From: Acetobacter sacchari
Lineage (GTDB): Bacteria > Pseudomonadota > Alphaproteobacteria > Acetobacterales > Acetobacteraceae
Assembly (NCBI RefSeq): GCF_017377715.1
Contig: NZ_JAFVMF010000019.1
Coordinates: 16,715-80,714 of the forward strand
Length of the DNA stretch: 64,000 nt
Direction: 5' to 3'
How positions within the stretch are numbered: the stretch's first letter is position 1; the number at the start of each line of letters is the position of its first letter. Below, piece after piece: positions 34,845 through 44,407 of the stretch. The notes under the pieces were generated by a model, which saw nothing but the letters and a program-made list of their open reading frames with translations, did not search any database and was not told where the DNA came from. The position numbers and the translations under genes were made by a program.

Positions 34845-36560
34845 TCAGGATGCTTTTCTGGCCGCGACCTGCGATTGCTGCGTCTGCAGATTCTCCTGAA
34901 TGATCAGGTCCTTCTTGGAAAGCTTGCCGATCAACGTCTTGGGCAAGGAATCACGGAAAGCGATCTCGCGCGGTCGCTCGATCTTGGAGACATATTGCGA
35001 TACGTGGTCGAGAAGTTCCTTTTCCGTCACGGTGAACCCCTCCCGGACAGTTACGAACGCCTTCGGCGCCTGTCCGCGATAGCTATCGGGAACCCCGAGC
35101 ACGATTGTTTCCAACACGGCGGGATGGCGATACAGCGCTTCCTCGATGACGTGAGGATAGACATTGTACCCGCCGCACAAGATGATGTCCTTCAACCGAT
35201 CCACGAGAAACAGGTACCCGTCGCGATCAAGGTAGCCGACGTCGCCAGTTTTGAAGAAGCCGTCCTCCGTGAATGGATTTTCACGGTTGTTGTCGACGCC
35301 CCAGTAACCGAGCATCACCTGCGGACCGCGCACGCAAACCTCTCCGGGCTGACCGAGGGGAAGTCGCTCATGGGGAGGATCGATATCTCGTATTTCGATT
35401 TCTGTGCCCTGCACAGCCGTGCCGCATGAACCGTCGCGCACAGCGTTCAAAGGGTTGAAGGTCAGGACCGGCGATGTTTCGCTCAAACCATAACCTTCGA
35501 TTACGGGGCAGTTCGCCATCTCCTCGAACTGCCGCCGCAGCGCGCTTGGCAGCGGCGCGCCACCGGATATGACGGCGACGATTTTCGAAAAACTTTCCTT
35601 GTTAACTTCTTTTTCCCGCAGCAGGGCGGTCAGGATCGTCGGGACGGCCGGGAGCAGGGTCGTCTTCGTGCGAAGCAGGGTGTCCAGCGTGGTCTTTGCG
35701 TCGAATCGTGGCAGAAGAACCATCGTCGCGCCTCTCTCCACACCAAGAAGCATGACGGTCATCAACGCGAATACATGGAATAACGGCAGGACGCCCAGAA
35801 TAACCTGCTGTCCGGTAACCGTAGCGGCGATATGGTTATCGATCTGCTTCAGGTTGGAGAGGAGATTGGCGTGGGTCAGCATCGCAGCCTTGGGAACGCC
35901 GGTCGTCCCGCCAGTGAACTGAAACACGGCGACGTCGCGCTCTGCTTCAATTTTCACGAAGGGGGCGCGATGTTTGTCCGCAATCAACTCACTGTAACGA
36001 ATTAATCGCTTGTCCGCCGCTAGATGAAGTAATTCTTTTGACTTCAACGCCCGGAACAATACCGATTTCATCCAAGGCAACACATCGGCGAAGGGGCAGA
36101 CGACAATCCGTTCGACGTTCGACGCTTTGGCTGCGGCGATAGCGCTCTTCGCCACAAGCGCAAGGTCGGTCACAACCAGCACCTTAACGCCGGAGGTTCC
36201 GAGCACCTGCTTGATTTCATGCTCCACGTAGAGCGGATTGATGTTAACGGCGATGGCGCCAAGACGCTGGATAGCGAAGAACAGTTTCACGCTGTACGGG
36301 GTGTTGGGCAGGCATAGCCCCACGCGATCACCCTTGCGCACGCCCAGTGCGTAAAGCCCGGTGGCGGCGCTCTCCGCTGCGTCAAGAAGCTCGCGATAGG
36401 TGCAGGTCTTGCCCATGAAGTCGATGGCAACCACGTCGGGCGAGCGTTTGACGGTCGCGTCAAGCATGTCGAAGAGAGAACCATCGCTCATACCCGTCAT
36501 CGCCTTGCTCCTTACTTCCTGATCCAGTTCGGTGACTGCTTCCATGACGGGATTTTCCAT
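34845..36560 (-). CDS. fadD: Long-chain fatty acid--CoA ligase
   Basis: Activates fatty acids to acyl-CoA on entry. The 571-aa product carries the adenylate-forming motifs: P-loop FQFTGGTTGVPKAAMLTHANL (about 214-234), GYGLSETSP, and GDVGYLDRDGYLFLVDRLKD with the hinge. The FACS signature continues with IILCGGYNVYPHVIEE, and KTLIGKLSKKDL contains the C-terminal catalytic Lys. It lies 125 bp after fadL on the same strand and back-to-back with the beta-oxidation operon, which supports a long-chain fatty acid substrate. Confidence 0.92.
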   Translation of the reverse strand: MENPVMEAVTELDQEVRSKAMTGMSDGSLFDMLDATVKRSPDVVAIDFMGKTCTYRELLDAAESAATGLYALGVRKGDRVGLCLPNTPYSVKLFFAIQRLGAIAVNINPLYVEHEIKQVLGTSGVKVLVVTDLALVAKSAIAAAKASNVERIVVCPFADVLPWMKSVLFRALKSKELLHLAADKRLIRYSELIADKHRAPFVKIEAERDVAVFQFTGGTTGVPKAAMLTHANLLSNLKQIDNHIAATVTGQQVILGVLPLFHVFALMTVMLLGVERGATMVLLPRFDAKTTLDTLLRTKTTLLPAVPTILTALLREKEVNKESFSKIVAVISGGAPLPSALRRQFEEMANCPVIEGYGLSETSPVLTFNPLNAVRDGSCGTAVQGTEIEIRDIDPPHERLPLGQPGEVCVRGPQVMLGYWGVDNNRENPFTEDGFFKTGDVGYLDRDGYLFLVDRLKDIILCGGYNVYPHVIEEALYRHPAVLETIVLGVPDSYRGQAPKAFVTVREGFTVTEKELLDHVSQYVSKIERPREIAFRDSLPKTLIGKLSKKDLIIQENLQTQQSQVAARKAS

Positions 36561-36685
36561 ATGGCTTCGACCCGGAGGTTCGGGTCGGATGGTTCAGTCT
36601 GGCGATCCGTCAGGTCGGACATTGTCTTCAGGCGGTCGAAACCCGCCCCAATCAGGGGGCCGTCCGATATTGACGGATCGGTTTT

Positions 36686-37981
36686 TTAAAAATGCGTTCT
36701 CATGCCAAAGCCGACGACGTTGGCGTGGGTGGAGTAATTGCCGACCAATTGACCGGCGTTATTTCCGGCGTCGTTGTTGATGGAGCCGCCTGGAGCGAAC
36801 AGATGAGCGTACGACAGATCCAGCGACACCATTTTGATAGGGCTGTATTCGATGCCGGCTGACAGATTGAAGCGATTGGAGTCAGGCGTCCGGGTCTGGC
36901 GATTTTTCGCATTCACGGGCGACTGATCATAACTGAAACCAGACCGCAGAATTATGTTTTTACGGAGGGCGTAATTGACGGCGACGCCGCCGAACCATGT
37001 ATTGCGCCAGTTAATCGGAATGGTCGTGTTCAATCCGCCATGATCGGAAATTGCATTCAATTGCTGCAGTAGCGACCAGTGCGTCCATTCACCCTGCATC
37101 ATGACTGTTAATTTCGGCGTGACGCGATGTGTGAAACCAAACCCGACTGAGTCTGGTAAAGTCACCTGCAGCTTGCCATGCCCGCTTTCCGCCACCAGCA
37201 ATCCCTGCACAAAGGGATTGGCGGCAAGAGACCACGGCGGCGCGAATTTTGTCTTGATAGCTACGGGGATCGAAACGCGTGAACGGTAGGTTATTCCTAT
37301 CTGTGTTCTGTCATCGAACTTGTATATCAGGCCAGCGCTATACCCGAAACCGAAGCCGTTTCCCGAAAGATCGGCGGTAGTGGTTCCGTACTGATTCAAC
37401 GCTCCCAGATTGGCCGCCTGCGTAAAACGTCCGCTCAGAAAATCAACGCGCGGACCAAGCCCAATCGAGAGCTTTTTGGTTACACGATAAGAAGCCGCCA
37501 GAGACAACTCGTAATCCGTGATTGTCGTCACCAAACTCTGGTAACGACCTACCCAGTTCTGTGGGTAATCCATACGCAGGCCATAGGGGGCTGTGAAACC
37601 GTATCCCACCGCGAGCTTGTTGTTGATTTTCCAAACGCCGAAGCTGGACGCCGTCGCGGCGCTATTGATGTTTTTTCCTCCCTGATTACCGGAGGTTTTC
37701 ACTCCCGGGGCCAGATAGTTCTGACCGGAAAACCGGGCGGACGGGCCGACGTAAAACACGTTTCCATACAGTTCGCTCGACTCCAGCAGAGACATGCCCG
37801 CCGGGTTAAGCACCACGGTGGCGCCATCGGATGCGCGGCTTACTCCGCCCACATAAGCGTTTCCCAAGGAAATCGCGTCGGTCTCTCTGAGCGCCAGGCC
37901 CGAGGCGTAAGTCGGAGTCGGGGACACCAGTATCAATGTCACCGCAGCGCCCGCCGCCGCCGTTGTAGTTAGATGTTTCAT
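36686..37981 (-). CDS. FadL/OmpP1-family outer-membrane fatty acid transporter
   Basis: Outer-membrane beta-barrel of 431 aa. Start is at the ATG at 37981 after GGAGGGAGGGG; upstream codons are not coding. A signal peptide ends at TYAS-G (about 27). The mature N-terminus has the FadL hatch motif: SGLALRETDAISLGNAYVGG and DGATVVLNPAGMSLL, the NPAG signature. The barrel ends in a Phe (FGMRTHF), as needed for Bam assembly. It is the first gene of a fadL-fadD unit, and uptake of long-chain fatty acids for the enzymes encoded next door is the likely role. Confidence 0.92.
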   Translation of the reverse strand: MKHLTTTAAAGAAVTLILVSPTPTYASGLALRETDAISLGNAYVGGVSRASDGATVVLNPAGMSLLESSELYGNVFYVGPSARFSGQNYLAPGVKTSGNQGGKNINSAATASSFGVWKINNKLAVGYGFTAPYGLRMDYPQNWVGRYQSLVTTITDYELSLAASYRVTKKLSIGLGPRVDFLSGRFTQAANLGALNQYGTTTADLSGNGFGFGYSAGLIYKFDDRTQIGITYRSRVSIPVAIKTKFAPPWSLAANPFVQGLLVAESGHGKLQVTLPDSVGFGFTHRVTPKLTVMMQGEWTHWSLLQQLNAISDHGGLNTTIPINWRNTWFGGVAVNYALRKNIILRSGFSYDQSPVNAKNRQTRTPDSNRFNLSAGIEYSPIKMVSLDLSYAHLFAPGGSINNDAGNNAGQLVGNYSTHANVVGFGMRTHF

Positions 37982-38319
37982 CTTTTTTTGCCCCTCCCTC
38001 CGGGCGCTTCTTTTTTCGATGCGCCTGGAGCGAATTTTCACCTTCTGTTGGGTGACGTTTGCGGAATCACTATGGTCTCCATTCACACAACGCGCAACCC
38101 CGCAATGTCGTTCAAACGAACATCTGTTATTCACTAAAAAGAGAAGTATTCCCGGAATTTGGCGCTTTGATGAAGGTGTCAACGAATCGTGTGTCGTTGT
38201 TTTTTTCATATATTCAAAACCGATCTTTGTGTTATGCGTATTGAGGTTGACGTTTACGTCATCACCTTAACCAATAAGCGCAACGCCGTGATGACATCGG
38301 ACGCAAGGGAGTCGCAGAC
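37982..38319. promoter_or_regulatory. 338-bp divergent promoter region between fadL and the thiolase gene, with a MerR-type operator
   Basis: Contains the perfect palindrome TGACGT-TT-ACGTCA at 38248-38261, preceded by T so that a TTGACG -35 box overlaps it. It lies 59 bp before the thiolase ATG. Placement on a promoter spacer is typical for MerR-class activators and repressors, and the sequence resembles sites reported for LiuR-type regulators. A LiuR-like gene lies in the same cluster. The remainder is AT-rich with no gene. Confidence 0.6.
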
Positions 38320-39456
38320 ATGAATTCAGTCGTGATCGCAGGATATGTGAGGTCGCCGTTCCATTTGGCGCGCAAGGGTGACCTCACGCGGACACGCCCC
38401 GACGACCTTGCTGCGCAGGTCGTGCAAGGACTGCTGGAAAGAACGGGCGTAACGCCAGCCGACATAGAAGACCTCATACTCGGCTGCGCGTTTCCCGAAG
38501 GTGAACAGGGCATCAATCTGGGCCGTATCGTCGGTCTGATCGCGGACCTGCCGATCTCGGTTGGAGGAGTAACGGTCAACCGCTTCTGTGGATCCTCCAT
38601 GCAATCCGTACATAATGCGGCGGGCGCAATTAGCCTGGGCGCTGGTGACGCGTTCATCTGCGCCGGGGTCGAAAGCATGACCCGTGTCCCAATGGGCGGA
38701 TACAACCCCATGCCCAATCCGGCGCTCTATAAACGTCGACCCGGCGTGTACATGGACATGGGCATAACCGCCGAGAATGTCGCAAAAAAATACGAAATAA
38801 GCCGCGAACAGCAGGAGGCGTTCGCCCTGCGCAGCCAGCAGAAAGCGCGCGAGGCTATAGAAGCCGGGCGCCTGTCTGATGAGATCGTGCCGATTCTGAC
38901 GCCCAACGGGGCCGTCTCCAAAGACGGTTGCCCGCGTCCTGACACGACCGCGGAGGGACTCGCCGGGCTGAAGCTGGCCTTTGATCAGAAAGGCACCGTC
39001 ACGGCAGGCACCTCCTCGCCGCTGACCGACGGCGCCAGCGCCGTTCTGGTGTGCTCGGAAAAATATGCAGACGAGAAGGGGCTGAAGAAGATGGCCCGGA
39101 TCCGTTCGATCGCCGTTTCGGGTTGCGAGCCCGAAATCATGGGCATTGGACCGGTTCAAGCGACTCGCAAGGCTCTGGCGCGGGCAGGGATCAGCGTTGA
39201 GGATCTGGGGGTCGTCGAGCTGAACGAAGCCTTCGCCAGTCAGTCTCTGGCGTGCATCCGTGATCTTGGCCTCAAGGAAGACATCATCAACATCGACGGC
39301 GGCGCCATTGCGCTGGGTCATCCTCTCGGCGCGACAGGCGCGCGCATCGTCGGCAAGGCGGCGCAGCTGCTGCAGCGTGAAAACGCCCGGTATGCTCTTG
39401 CGACACAGTGTATTGGCGGTGGACAGGGCATCGCCACGATCATGGAGCGGATCTGA
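38320..39456 (+). CDS. fadA: Acetyl-CoA C-acyltransferase (3-ketoacyl-CoA thiolase)
   Basis: Last step of beta-oxidation, thiolytic release of acetyl-CoA. The 378-aa product has the acyl-accepting C90 in NRFCGSSMQSVHNAAGAI, H334 in GGAIALGHPLGATGAR and the acid/base C364 in ATQCIGGGQG. It is first in a polycistron; its TGA overlaps the ATG of the HAD-ECH gene by one base. The divergent region upstream has a MerR-type operator. Confidence 0.95.
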   Translation: MNSVVIAGYVRSPFHLARKGDLTRTRPDDLAAQVVQGLLERTGVTPADIEDLILGCAFPEGEQGINLGRIVGLIADLPISVGGVTVNRFCGSSMQSVHNAAGAISLGAGDAFICAGVESMTRVPMGGYNPMPNPALYKRRPGVYMDMGITAENVAKKYEISREQQEAFALRSQQKAREAIEAGRLSDEIVPILTPNGAVSKDGCPRPDTTAEGLAGLKLAFDQKGTVTAGTSSPLTDGASAVLVCSEKYADEKGLKKMARIRSIAVSGCEPEIMGIGPVQATRKALARAGISVEDLGVVELNEAFASQSLACIRDLGLKEDIINIDGGAIALGHPLGATGARIVGKAAQLLQRENARYALATQCIGGGQGIATIMERI

Positions 39457-41816
39457 TGAACCAGACCGTCAAATCGACTGACAGACCAGAGGCGACTCTG
39501 GGCGACGCTTCCGGCCTCTCACGCGTCTGCGTGGTCGGTGCGGGGGTCATGGGGGCGAGCATTGCGGCCCATGTCGCCAACGCAGGCGTCCCGGTGTTGC
39601 TGCTGGACCGCGCGGTCGGCGATGACCGCAGCAGCCTGGCGAAGGGCGCCATCGCAAAGATGCTCAAGACCGAACCGGCGCCGTTCATGGACCCGTCGGC
39701 GGCGAAGCTGATCCAGCCAGGTAACGTCGAAGACGATATCGAGGCCGTTGCATCCTGCGACTGGATTGTCGAAGCCATCATCGAACGAGTGGACCTCAAG
39801 CAGGATCTGTACCGGAAGCTTGAGGCGGTGCGTAAGCCCGGCGCGCCAATTAGCTCCAACACATCGACCATTCCATTGAAGGATCTGACGGAGGGGCTGC
39901 CCGAAAGCTTCAAACGTGACTTTCTGATCACCCATTTCTTCAATCCTCCACGTTACATGAGACTTCTGGAGATCGTCGGCGGGGAGGCGACCAACCCTGA
40001 CCATATCCAGAAGCTGGGCGATTTCTGCGACCGGCAGCTCGGTAAAACCGTTGTAAAAGCGAAGGACACTCCCGGCTTCATCGCCAACCGCATTGGCACG
40101 TTCTGGATGCTTGTGGCGGTCCGCGCCGCGATCGAAATGGGCGTCAGCGTCGAGCAGGTCGATGCGATTATCGGACGGCCGTTCGGCATTCCGAAGACCG
40201 GCGTCTTTGGTCTCATCGACCTCGTCGGCGTTGACCTGATGCCGCATATCAACGCCAGCATGAAGGCTACGCTTCCCGCCGGAGATCGCTATATCAGCAA
40301 GGCGGATGATCTGCCGCTGATCGCGAAAATGATCGCAGACGGCTATACCGGGCGGAAAGGGAAGGGCGGTTTCTACCGCATCAACCGCGAAGGCGGTGGA
40401 AAGACGAAGGAATCCATCAACCTCAAAACCGGCGAATATGCGCGCTCGGAGCGGTTCTCTCTTCCGCCTTCCGCGAAGACCGCTGCGGATCTGCTGACCT
40501 CTCCCGATAAGTTTGGCGCATACGCCCGTGTCGTGATGGGGGAGACCCTCGCCTACGCCGCTTCGCTTGTGCCGGAAATATCGGACGACATCGCTGGCGT
40601 GGACGCAGCCATGACGCTGGGCTTCAACTGGAAAGTTGGACCGTTCGCCCTGATCGATCAGATCGGGCCGGCAAAGTTCGCAGCGCTGCTCAAGCAGTTG
40701 GATATCCCGGTCCCAGCGCTTGTTGAAGCCGTCGGTTCGGGAAAATTCTACGAAGAGCGTGACGGCGTCACGCAGGCTTTTGGTGTTGATGGCGCATATC
40801 ATCCGGTTGAAAAACCGGAGGGCGTGCTGCTGCTTTCCGATATTCGCAAGAAAGGAAAGGCCGTTCTTTCCAACAAGTCGGCGTCGTTGTGGGACATCGG
40901 CGACGGTGTCGCATGTTTCGAGATCACCACGAAGATGAACACGTTTGACGACGGCGTTCTGGGACTTCTGGAGAAATCCATCGACCATGTGAAGACCAAC
41001 TTCAAGGCGATGGTTCTGTATACGGACGCCTCCAATTTTTCGGCGGGCGCAAACCTCGGACTGGCGCTTTTCGCGGTCAACATGGCGGCATGGGGCGAAA
41101 TCCAGAAACTCATCGACAAGGGGCAAAGCACGCTCAAGGCGTTGAAATACGCGCCTTTCCCGGTCGTCGCCGCTCCAGCCGGCCTGGCGCTGGGCGGTGG
41201 ATGCGAGATCATTCTGCATTGCGACGCGATTCAGGCGCACGCCGAACTCTATACGGGCCTCGTCGAATGCGGCGTCGGCTTGATCCCCGGGTGGGGCGGT
41301 TGCGGGGAGATGCTCCTGCGTAATCAGGCCGACCCGAAAACGCCTCGCGGGCCGATGCCGGCGCCTCGCGGCGCGTTCGAGATGATCGCCGTTGCGAGAG
41401 TCTCGAAATCGGCCGCCGAAGCCAGACGTATGCATATTCTCCGTAAGGCGGACGGCGTCACGATGAATCGCGATCGTGTTCTGGCGGACGCGAAGGCTCG
41501 GGCGCTTTCTCTGGTCGATGGTTACGTCGCGCCCGAGAAACCCGAATTTCGCGTCGCAGGCGCTGCGGGACGCACGGCGTTCGACATGGCGGTCGCTGGC
41601 ATGGCCTCCCAGGGCGTGGCTACGCCATATGACATCACCGTAGCTGGCGAGCTTGCGAACATTCTGACGGGCGGCGAGCACGACACGACGGAGATCGTCA
41701 CCGAAGAGCAAATGCTGGAGCTGGAGCGGAAGGGCTTCATGAGCCTGCTGCATAACACGGGCACGCTGGACCGCATCGAGCATATGCTCGAAACCGGCAA
41801 GCCCTTGAGAAACTGA
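39456..41816 (+). CDS. Bifunctional 3-hydroxyacyl-CoA dehydrogenase / enoyl-CoA hydratase
   Basis: Carries out the hydration and second oxidation of beta-oxidation in one 786-aa chain. The order is dehydrogenase first: Rossmann motif VCVVGAGVMGASIAAHV (24-40), SSNTSTIPL, HFFNPPRYMRLLEIV and KDTPGFIANRI. The crotonase domain follows, with the oxyanion segment SAGANLGLAL and LALGGGCEIILHCD (about 576-589) carrying the catalytic Glu. This is the reverse of the Escherichia coli FadB order and matches FadN-like proteins. Start is the ATG overlapping the thiolase stop. The acyl-CoA dehydrogenase follows 19 bp on. Confidence 0.94.
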   Translation: MNQTVKSTDRPEATLGDASGLSRVCVVGAGVMGASIAAHVANAGVPVLLLDRAVGDDRSSLAKGAIAKMLKTEPAPFMDPSAAKLIQPGNVEDDIEAVASCDWIVEAIIERVDLKQDLYRKLEAVRKPGAPISSNTSTIPLKDLTEGLPESFKRDFLITHFFNPPRYMRLLEIVGGEATNPDHIQKLGDFCDRQLGKTVVKAKDTPGFIANRIGTFWMLVAVRAAIEMGVSVEQVDAIIGRPFGIPKTGVFGLIDLVGVDLMPHINASMKATLPAGDRYISKADDLPLIAKMIADGYTGRKGKGGFYRINREGGGKTKESINLKTGEYARSERFSLPPSAKTAADLLTSPDKFGAYARVVMGETLAYAASLVPEISDDIAGVDAAMTLGFNWKVGPFALIDQIGPAKFAALLKQLDIPVPALVEAVGSGKFYEERDGVTQAFGVDGAYHPVEKPEGVLLLSDIRKKGKAVLSNKSASLWDIGDGVACFEITTKMNTFDDGVLGLLEKSIDHVKTNFKAMVLYTDASNFSAGANLGLALFAVNMAAWGEIQKLIDKGQSTLKALKYAPFPVVAAPAGLALGGGCEIILHCDAIQAHAELYTGLVECGVGLIPGWGGCGEMLLRNQADPKTPRGPMPAPRGAFEMIAVARVSKSAAEARRMHILRKADGVTMNRDRVLADAKARALSLVDGYVAPEKPEFRVAGAAGRTAFDMAVAGMASQGVATPYDITVAGELANILTGGEHDTTEIVTEEQMLELERKGFMSLLHNTGTLDRIEHMLETGKPLRN

Positions 41817-41835
41817 GCGACGGGGATACAAGAAA

Positions 41836-43629
41836 ATGCAAACATACAACGCCCCCCTCCGCGACATGAAGTTTGTGCTGAACGAACTTCATGATTTCTC
41901 CAAGTTGACCAGCATCCCGGCGTTCTCCGGCGTCGACGCCGATCTGGTCGAGACGGTGCTTGAAGAAGCGGCGAAATTCACCACCCGCGTGTTGCTGCCG
42001 CTCAATCCGGTAGGCGATACAGAGGGATGCAGGCTCGAAAACGGCGTGGTGCACACGCCGACGGGTTTCAAGGAGGCCTACAAGCAGTTCTGTGACGGCG
42101 GCTGGTCGTCCGTTTCCGCGCCGCCGGAATACGGCGGGCAGGGTCTGCCGGAAAGCGTCGGCATGCTCATCTCCGAGATGATCTGCTCGACCAACCTGTC
42201 GTTTGGTCTCTATCCGGGCCTGACGGCGGGCGCGATGACGGCGCTGCGCAAATACGGCTCGGAGGAGTTGAAATCCTTCTACCTGCCGAAGATGATTGAT
42301 GGCACCTGGTCGGCGAGCATGTGCCTGACCGAGGCGCAGTGCGGCACTGATCTTGGGCTTGTGCGCACAAAAGCCATCCCGCAGGGCGACGACTCCTACG
42401 CGGTCACGGGCTCGAAGATATTCATCTCCGCAGGTGAGCATGACCTGACCGAGAACATCATTCACTTGGTGCTGGCGCGGCTTCCCGATGCGCCCGAAGG
42501 CATCAAGGGCATCAGCCTGTTCCTCGTTCCAAAATTTCTTCCCAATGAGGACGGCAGTCTGGGCGCACGCAATCCCGTCGTCTGCACCGCGCTCGAGCAC
42601 AAGATGGGCATCAAGGGCTCGGCGACTTGCCAGATCAGTTTTGACGAAGCCAAAGGTTGGCTGGTAGGCGCGCCTCACAAAGGCATGCAGGCCATGTTCG
42701 CGATGATGAACGCCGAACGTCTCGGCGTCGGCATTCAAGGTCTTGGCATCACTGAAGTTTCCTATCAGAGCGCAGTTTCGTATGCGAAGGAGCGCCTGCA
42801 GGGCCGCGCGCTTTCCGGCGCCAAGTATCCGAAGCTCGCTGCAGACCCGATCATCGTCCATCCGGACGTTCGCCGGATGCTGATGACCATGCGCGTCAAT
42901 GCGGAAGGGTGCCGGGCGCTTGGGACCTGGGTGGCGAACGCCCTGGATATCGCTGAGCACACGGAAGACGAAGCCCAGCGTCGAGACGCCGAAGACTTCG
43001 TCGCGTTGCTGACGCCGGTGGTCAAGGCGATGTTCACTGACATGGGCTCGGAATCCGCCAATCTCGCCGTGCAGACTTATGGCGGTCATGGCTACATCCA
43101 TGATCACGGCGTCGAGCAGTTCGCTCGTGACGCACGGATCACCATGATCTACGAAGGAACCAACGGGGTGCAGGCGCTCGATCTCGTCGGTCGCAAGCTG
43201 CCTGCGCACATGGGCAGGAGTCTCAGGGGCCTGTTCCATCCGATCGCGGACTTCGTCGCCGAACACAAAGAACATCCGCTGTTCTCCAAGATGATCGAGG
43301 GCCTGGAACGCGCGCTTGGCGCGTTGCAGCTTTCGACCGCGCACGTCGCTCAGAAAGGAATGGCCGATCCTGAGGAGGCAGGAGCTGCTGCGACGGATTA
43401 TCTGCGCCTGATGGGCCTTGTTTCACTTGCCTACCTCTGGGCGCGCACGGTGACGATCGCCGTGTCTAAACTTGGAGCGGCGGAGGGGCCGGATAAAGCC
43501 TTCTACACGGCGAAACTGAGTTCGGCCCGCTTCTTTTATGATCGCATCCTGCCTGAGTCCGCGGCGCTGTATCTGAAGATCAAGTCGGGCAAAAAGTCGC
43601 TGATGGAGCTGCCTGAAGACCTGTTCTAA
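41836..43629 (+). CDS. Acyl-CoA dehydrogenase, large type with C-terminal extension
   Basis: FAD enzyme for the first oxidation of acyl-CoA, 597 aa. Motifs: PPEYGGQGLP, the FAD-binding MCLTEAQCGTDLGLVRT, EHKMGIKGSATCQISF, YGGHGYI and the catalytic Glu in ITMIYEGTNG (E440) followed by QALDLVGRKL. The extra C-terminal domain of about 130 residues is that of the large acyl-CoA dehydrogenases (FadE/DmdC-like). Chain-length preference is not readable from sequence, though the neighbours point to fatty acids. A strong hairpin follows the stop codon. Confidence 0.94.
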   Translation: MQTYNAPLRDMKFVLNELHDFSKLTSIPAFSGVDADLVETVLEEAAKFTTRVLLPLNPVGDTEGCRLENGVVHTPTGFKEAYKQFCDGGWSSVSAPPEYGGQGLPESVGMLISEMICSTNLSFGLYPGLTAGAMTALRKYGSEELKSFYLPKMIDGTWSASMCLTEAQCGTDLGLVRTKAIPQGDDSYAVTGSKIFISAGEHDLTENIIHLVLARLPDAPEGIKGISLFLVPKFLPNEDGSLGARNPVVCTALEHKMGIKGSATCQISFDEAKGWLVGAPHKGMQAMFAMMNAERLGVGIQGLGITEVSYQSAVSYAKERLQGRALSGAKYPKLAADPIIVHPDVRRMLMTMRVNAEGCRALGTWVANALDIAEHTEDEAQRRDAEDFVALLTPVVKAMFTDMGSESANLAVQTYGGHGYIHDHGVEQFARDARITMIYEGTNGVQALDLVGRKLPAHMGRSLRGLFHPIADFVAEHKEHPLFSKMIEGLERALGALQLSTAHVAQKGMADPEEAGAAATDYLRLMGLVSLAYLWARTVTIAVSKLGAAEGPDKAFYTAKLSSARFFYDRILPESAALYLKIKSGKKSLMELPEDLF

Positions 43630-43644
43630 CTGCAGGGCGTGCTA

Positions 43645-43680
43645 CGTTCCCGGCGACGATCTGACCGAGCGCCGGGAACG
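43645..43680 (+). terminator. Strong intercistronic hairpin after the acyl-CoA dehydrogenase gene
   Basis: Perfect 11-base stem CGTTCCCGGCG / CGCCGGGAACG with a 14-nt loop. No T run follows, so it may protect the upstream message or partly stop transcription rather than be a classic terminator. Confidence 0.6.
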
Positions 43681-43711
43681 CTGCGGAAGACCAATCTTAG
43701 GGAGTTGCCTG

Positions 43712-44218
43712 ATGACGACACAGGACAACAAACACACAGAGCTTCCCGCCGGGTTCGTTCCTATTCCAATCCTGAATCCTGATGGTTTCGATGCTCTTAC
43801 CGGCGGATTCGCGATCAAGGACGATGATGGTCATCTCGTCGCGGGTTTTCGGGTGGAGGCCCGCCACTGCAACCACGCGAAAATCTGTCACGGCGGTATG
43901 CTGGCGACTGTGTGCGACGGTTACCTTGCGCTGGCTGCGATGTACCGGAATGACTTCCAGCTCGCGATATTGCCGACTATGTCTCTGACCGTCGACTATC
44001 TCGCGCCGTCGGAATTGAACGACTGGGTCGAAATCCGGGCGGAGGTTCTGCGCGTGACGCGCAACGCCGTTTTCGTTCAGGGACTGGCGCGTGTGAACGG
44101 GGCTCCGGTCGTGCGAGCGAGCGGGGTGTTCAAACGAGGTTCGCCGAAGCCTGATGGAATTGACGCCGGAAAGGCGTTGAGGGGGTTTTTGAAGGCGCCG
44201 ATGTCGACGAATGCGTAG
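43712..44218 (+). CDS. PaaI-type hot-dog thioesterase
   Basis: Probable acyl-CoA thioesterase of 168 aa. The PaaI hot-dog core is seen from VEARHCNHAKICHGGMLATVCDGYLALA (HGG motif and the acidic residue in the long helix) to TMSLTVDYLAPSELNDWVEIRAEVLRV. It probably releases CoA from stalled or toxic acyl-CoAs of the pathway encoded around it. It follows the acyl-CoA dehydrogenase gene by 82 bp, with a hairpin between. Confidence 0.9.
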   Translation: MTTQDNKHTELPAGFVPIPILNPDGFDALTGGFAIKDDDGHLVAGFRVEARHCNHAKICHGGMLATVCDGYLALAAMYRNDFQLAILPTMSLTVDYLAPSELNDWVEIRAEVLRVTRNAVFVQGLARVNGAPVVRASGVFKRGSPKPDGIDAGKALRGFLKAPMSTNA

Positions 44219-44407
44219 TGATCTGAGGGGTAGGCCAGAGAGGCTGACTTCTCCAGTTCATTACGCCCGACTCTGGCGGGAGCCGGGAATGCAGCCCGCC
44301 AAACCGCATCGAGTTTGCAACGATACGGCGTCATGGCCGACACTCTTGGTACAGAAGAGGCTCCTGTCGCCCACGGTGCGACAGCAAGACGAAAGGGACA
44401 GAGCAAT

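Noticed and set aside
39519..41867. 782-codon open frame on the minus strand, antisense to the HAD-ECH gene
   Set aside because: High-GC codon bias keeps the opposite strand open. The product is Arg/His-rich, has no family match, and the plus strand has clear catalytic motifs.
41737..43344. 535-codon minus-strand frame antisense to the acyl-CoA dehydrogenase gene
   Set aside because: Same shadow effect; no domain or ribosome binding site, while the plus-strand gene is unambiguous.
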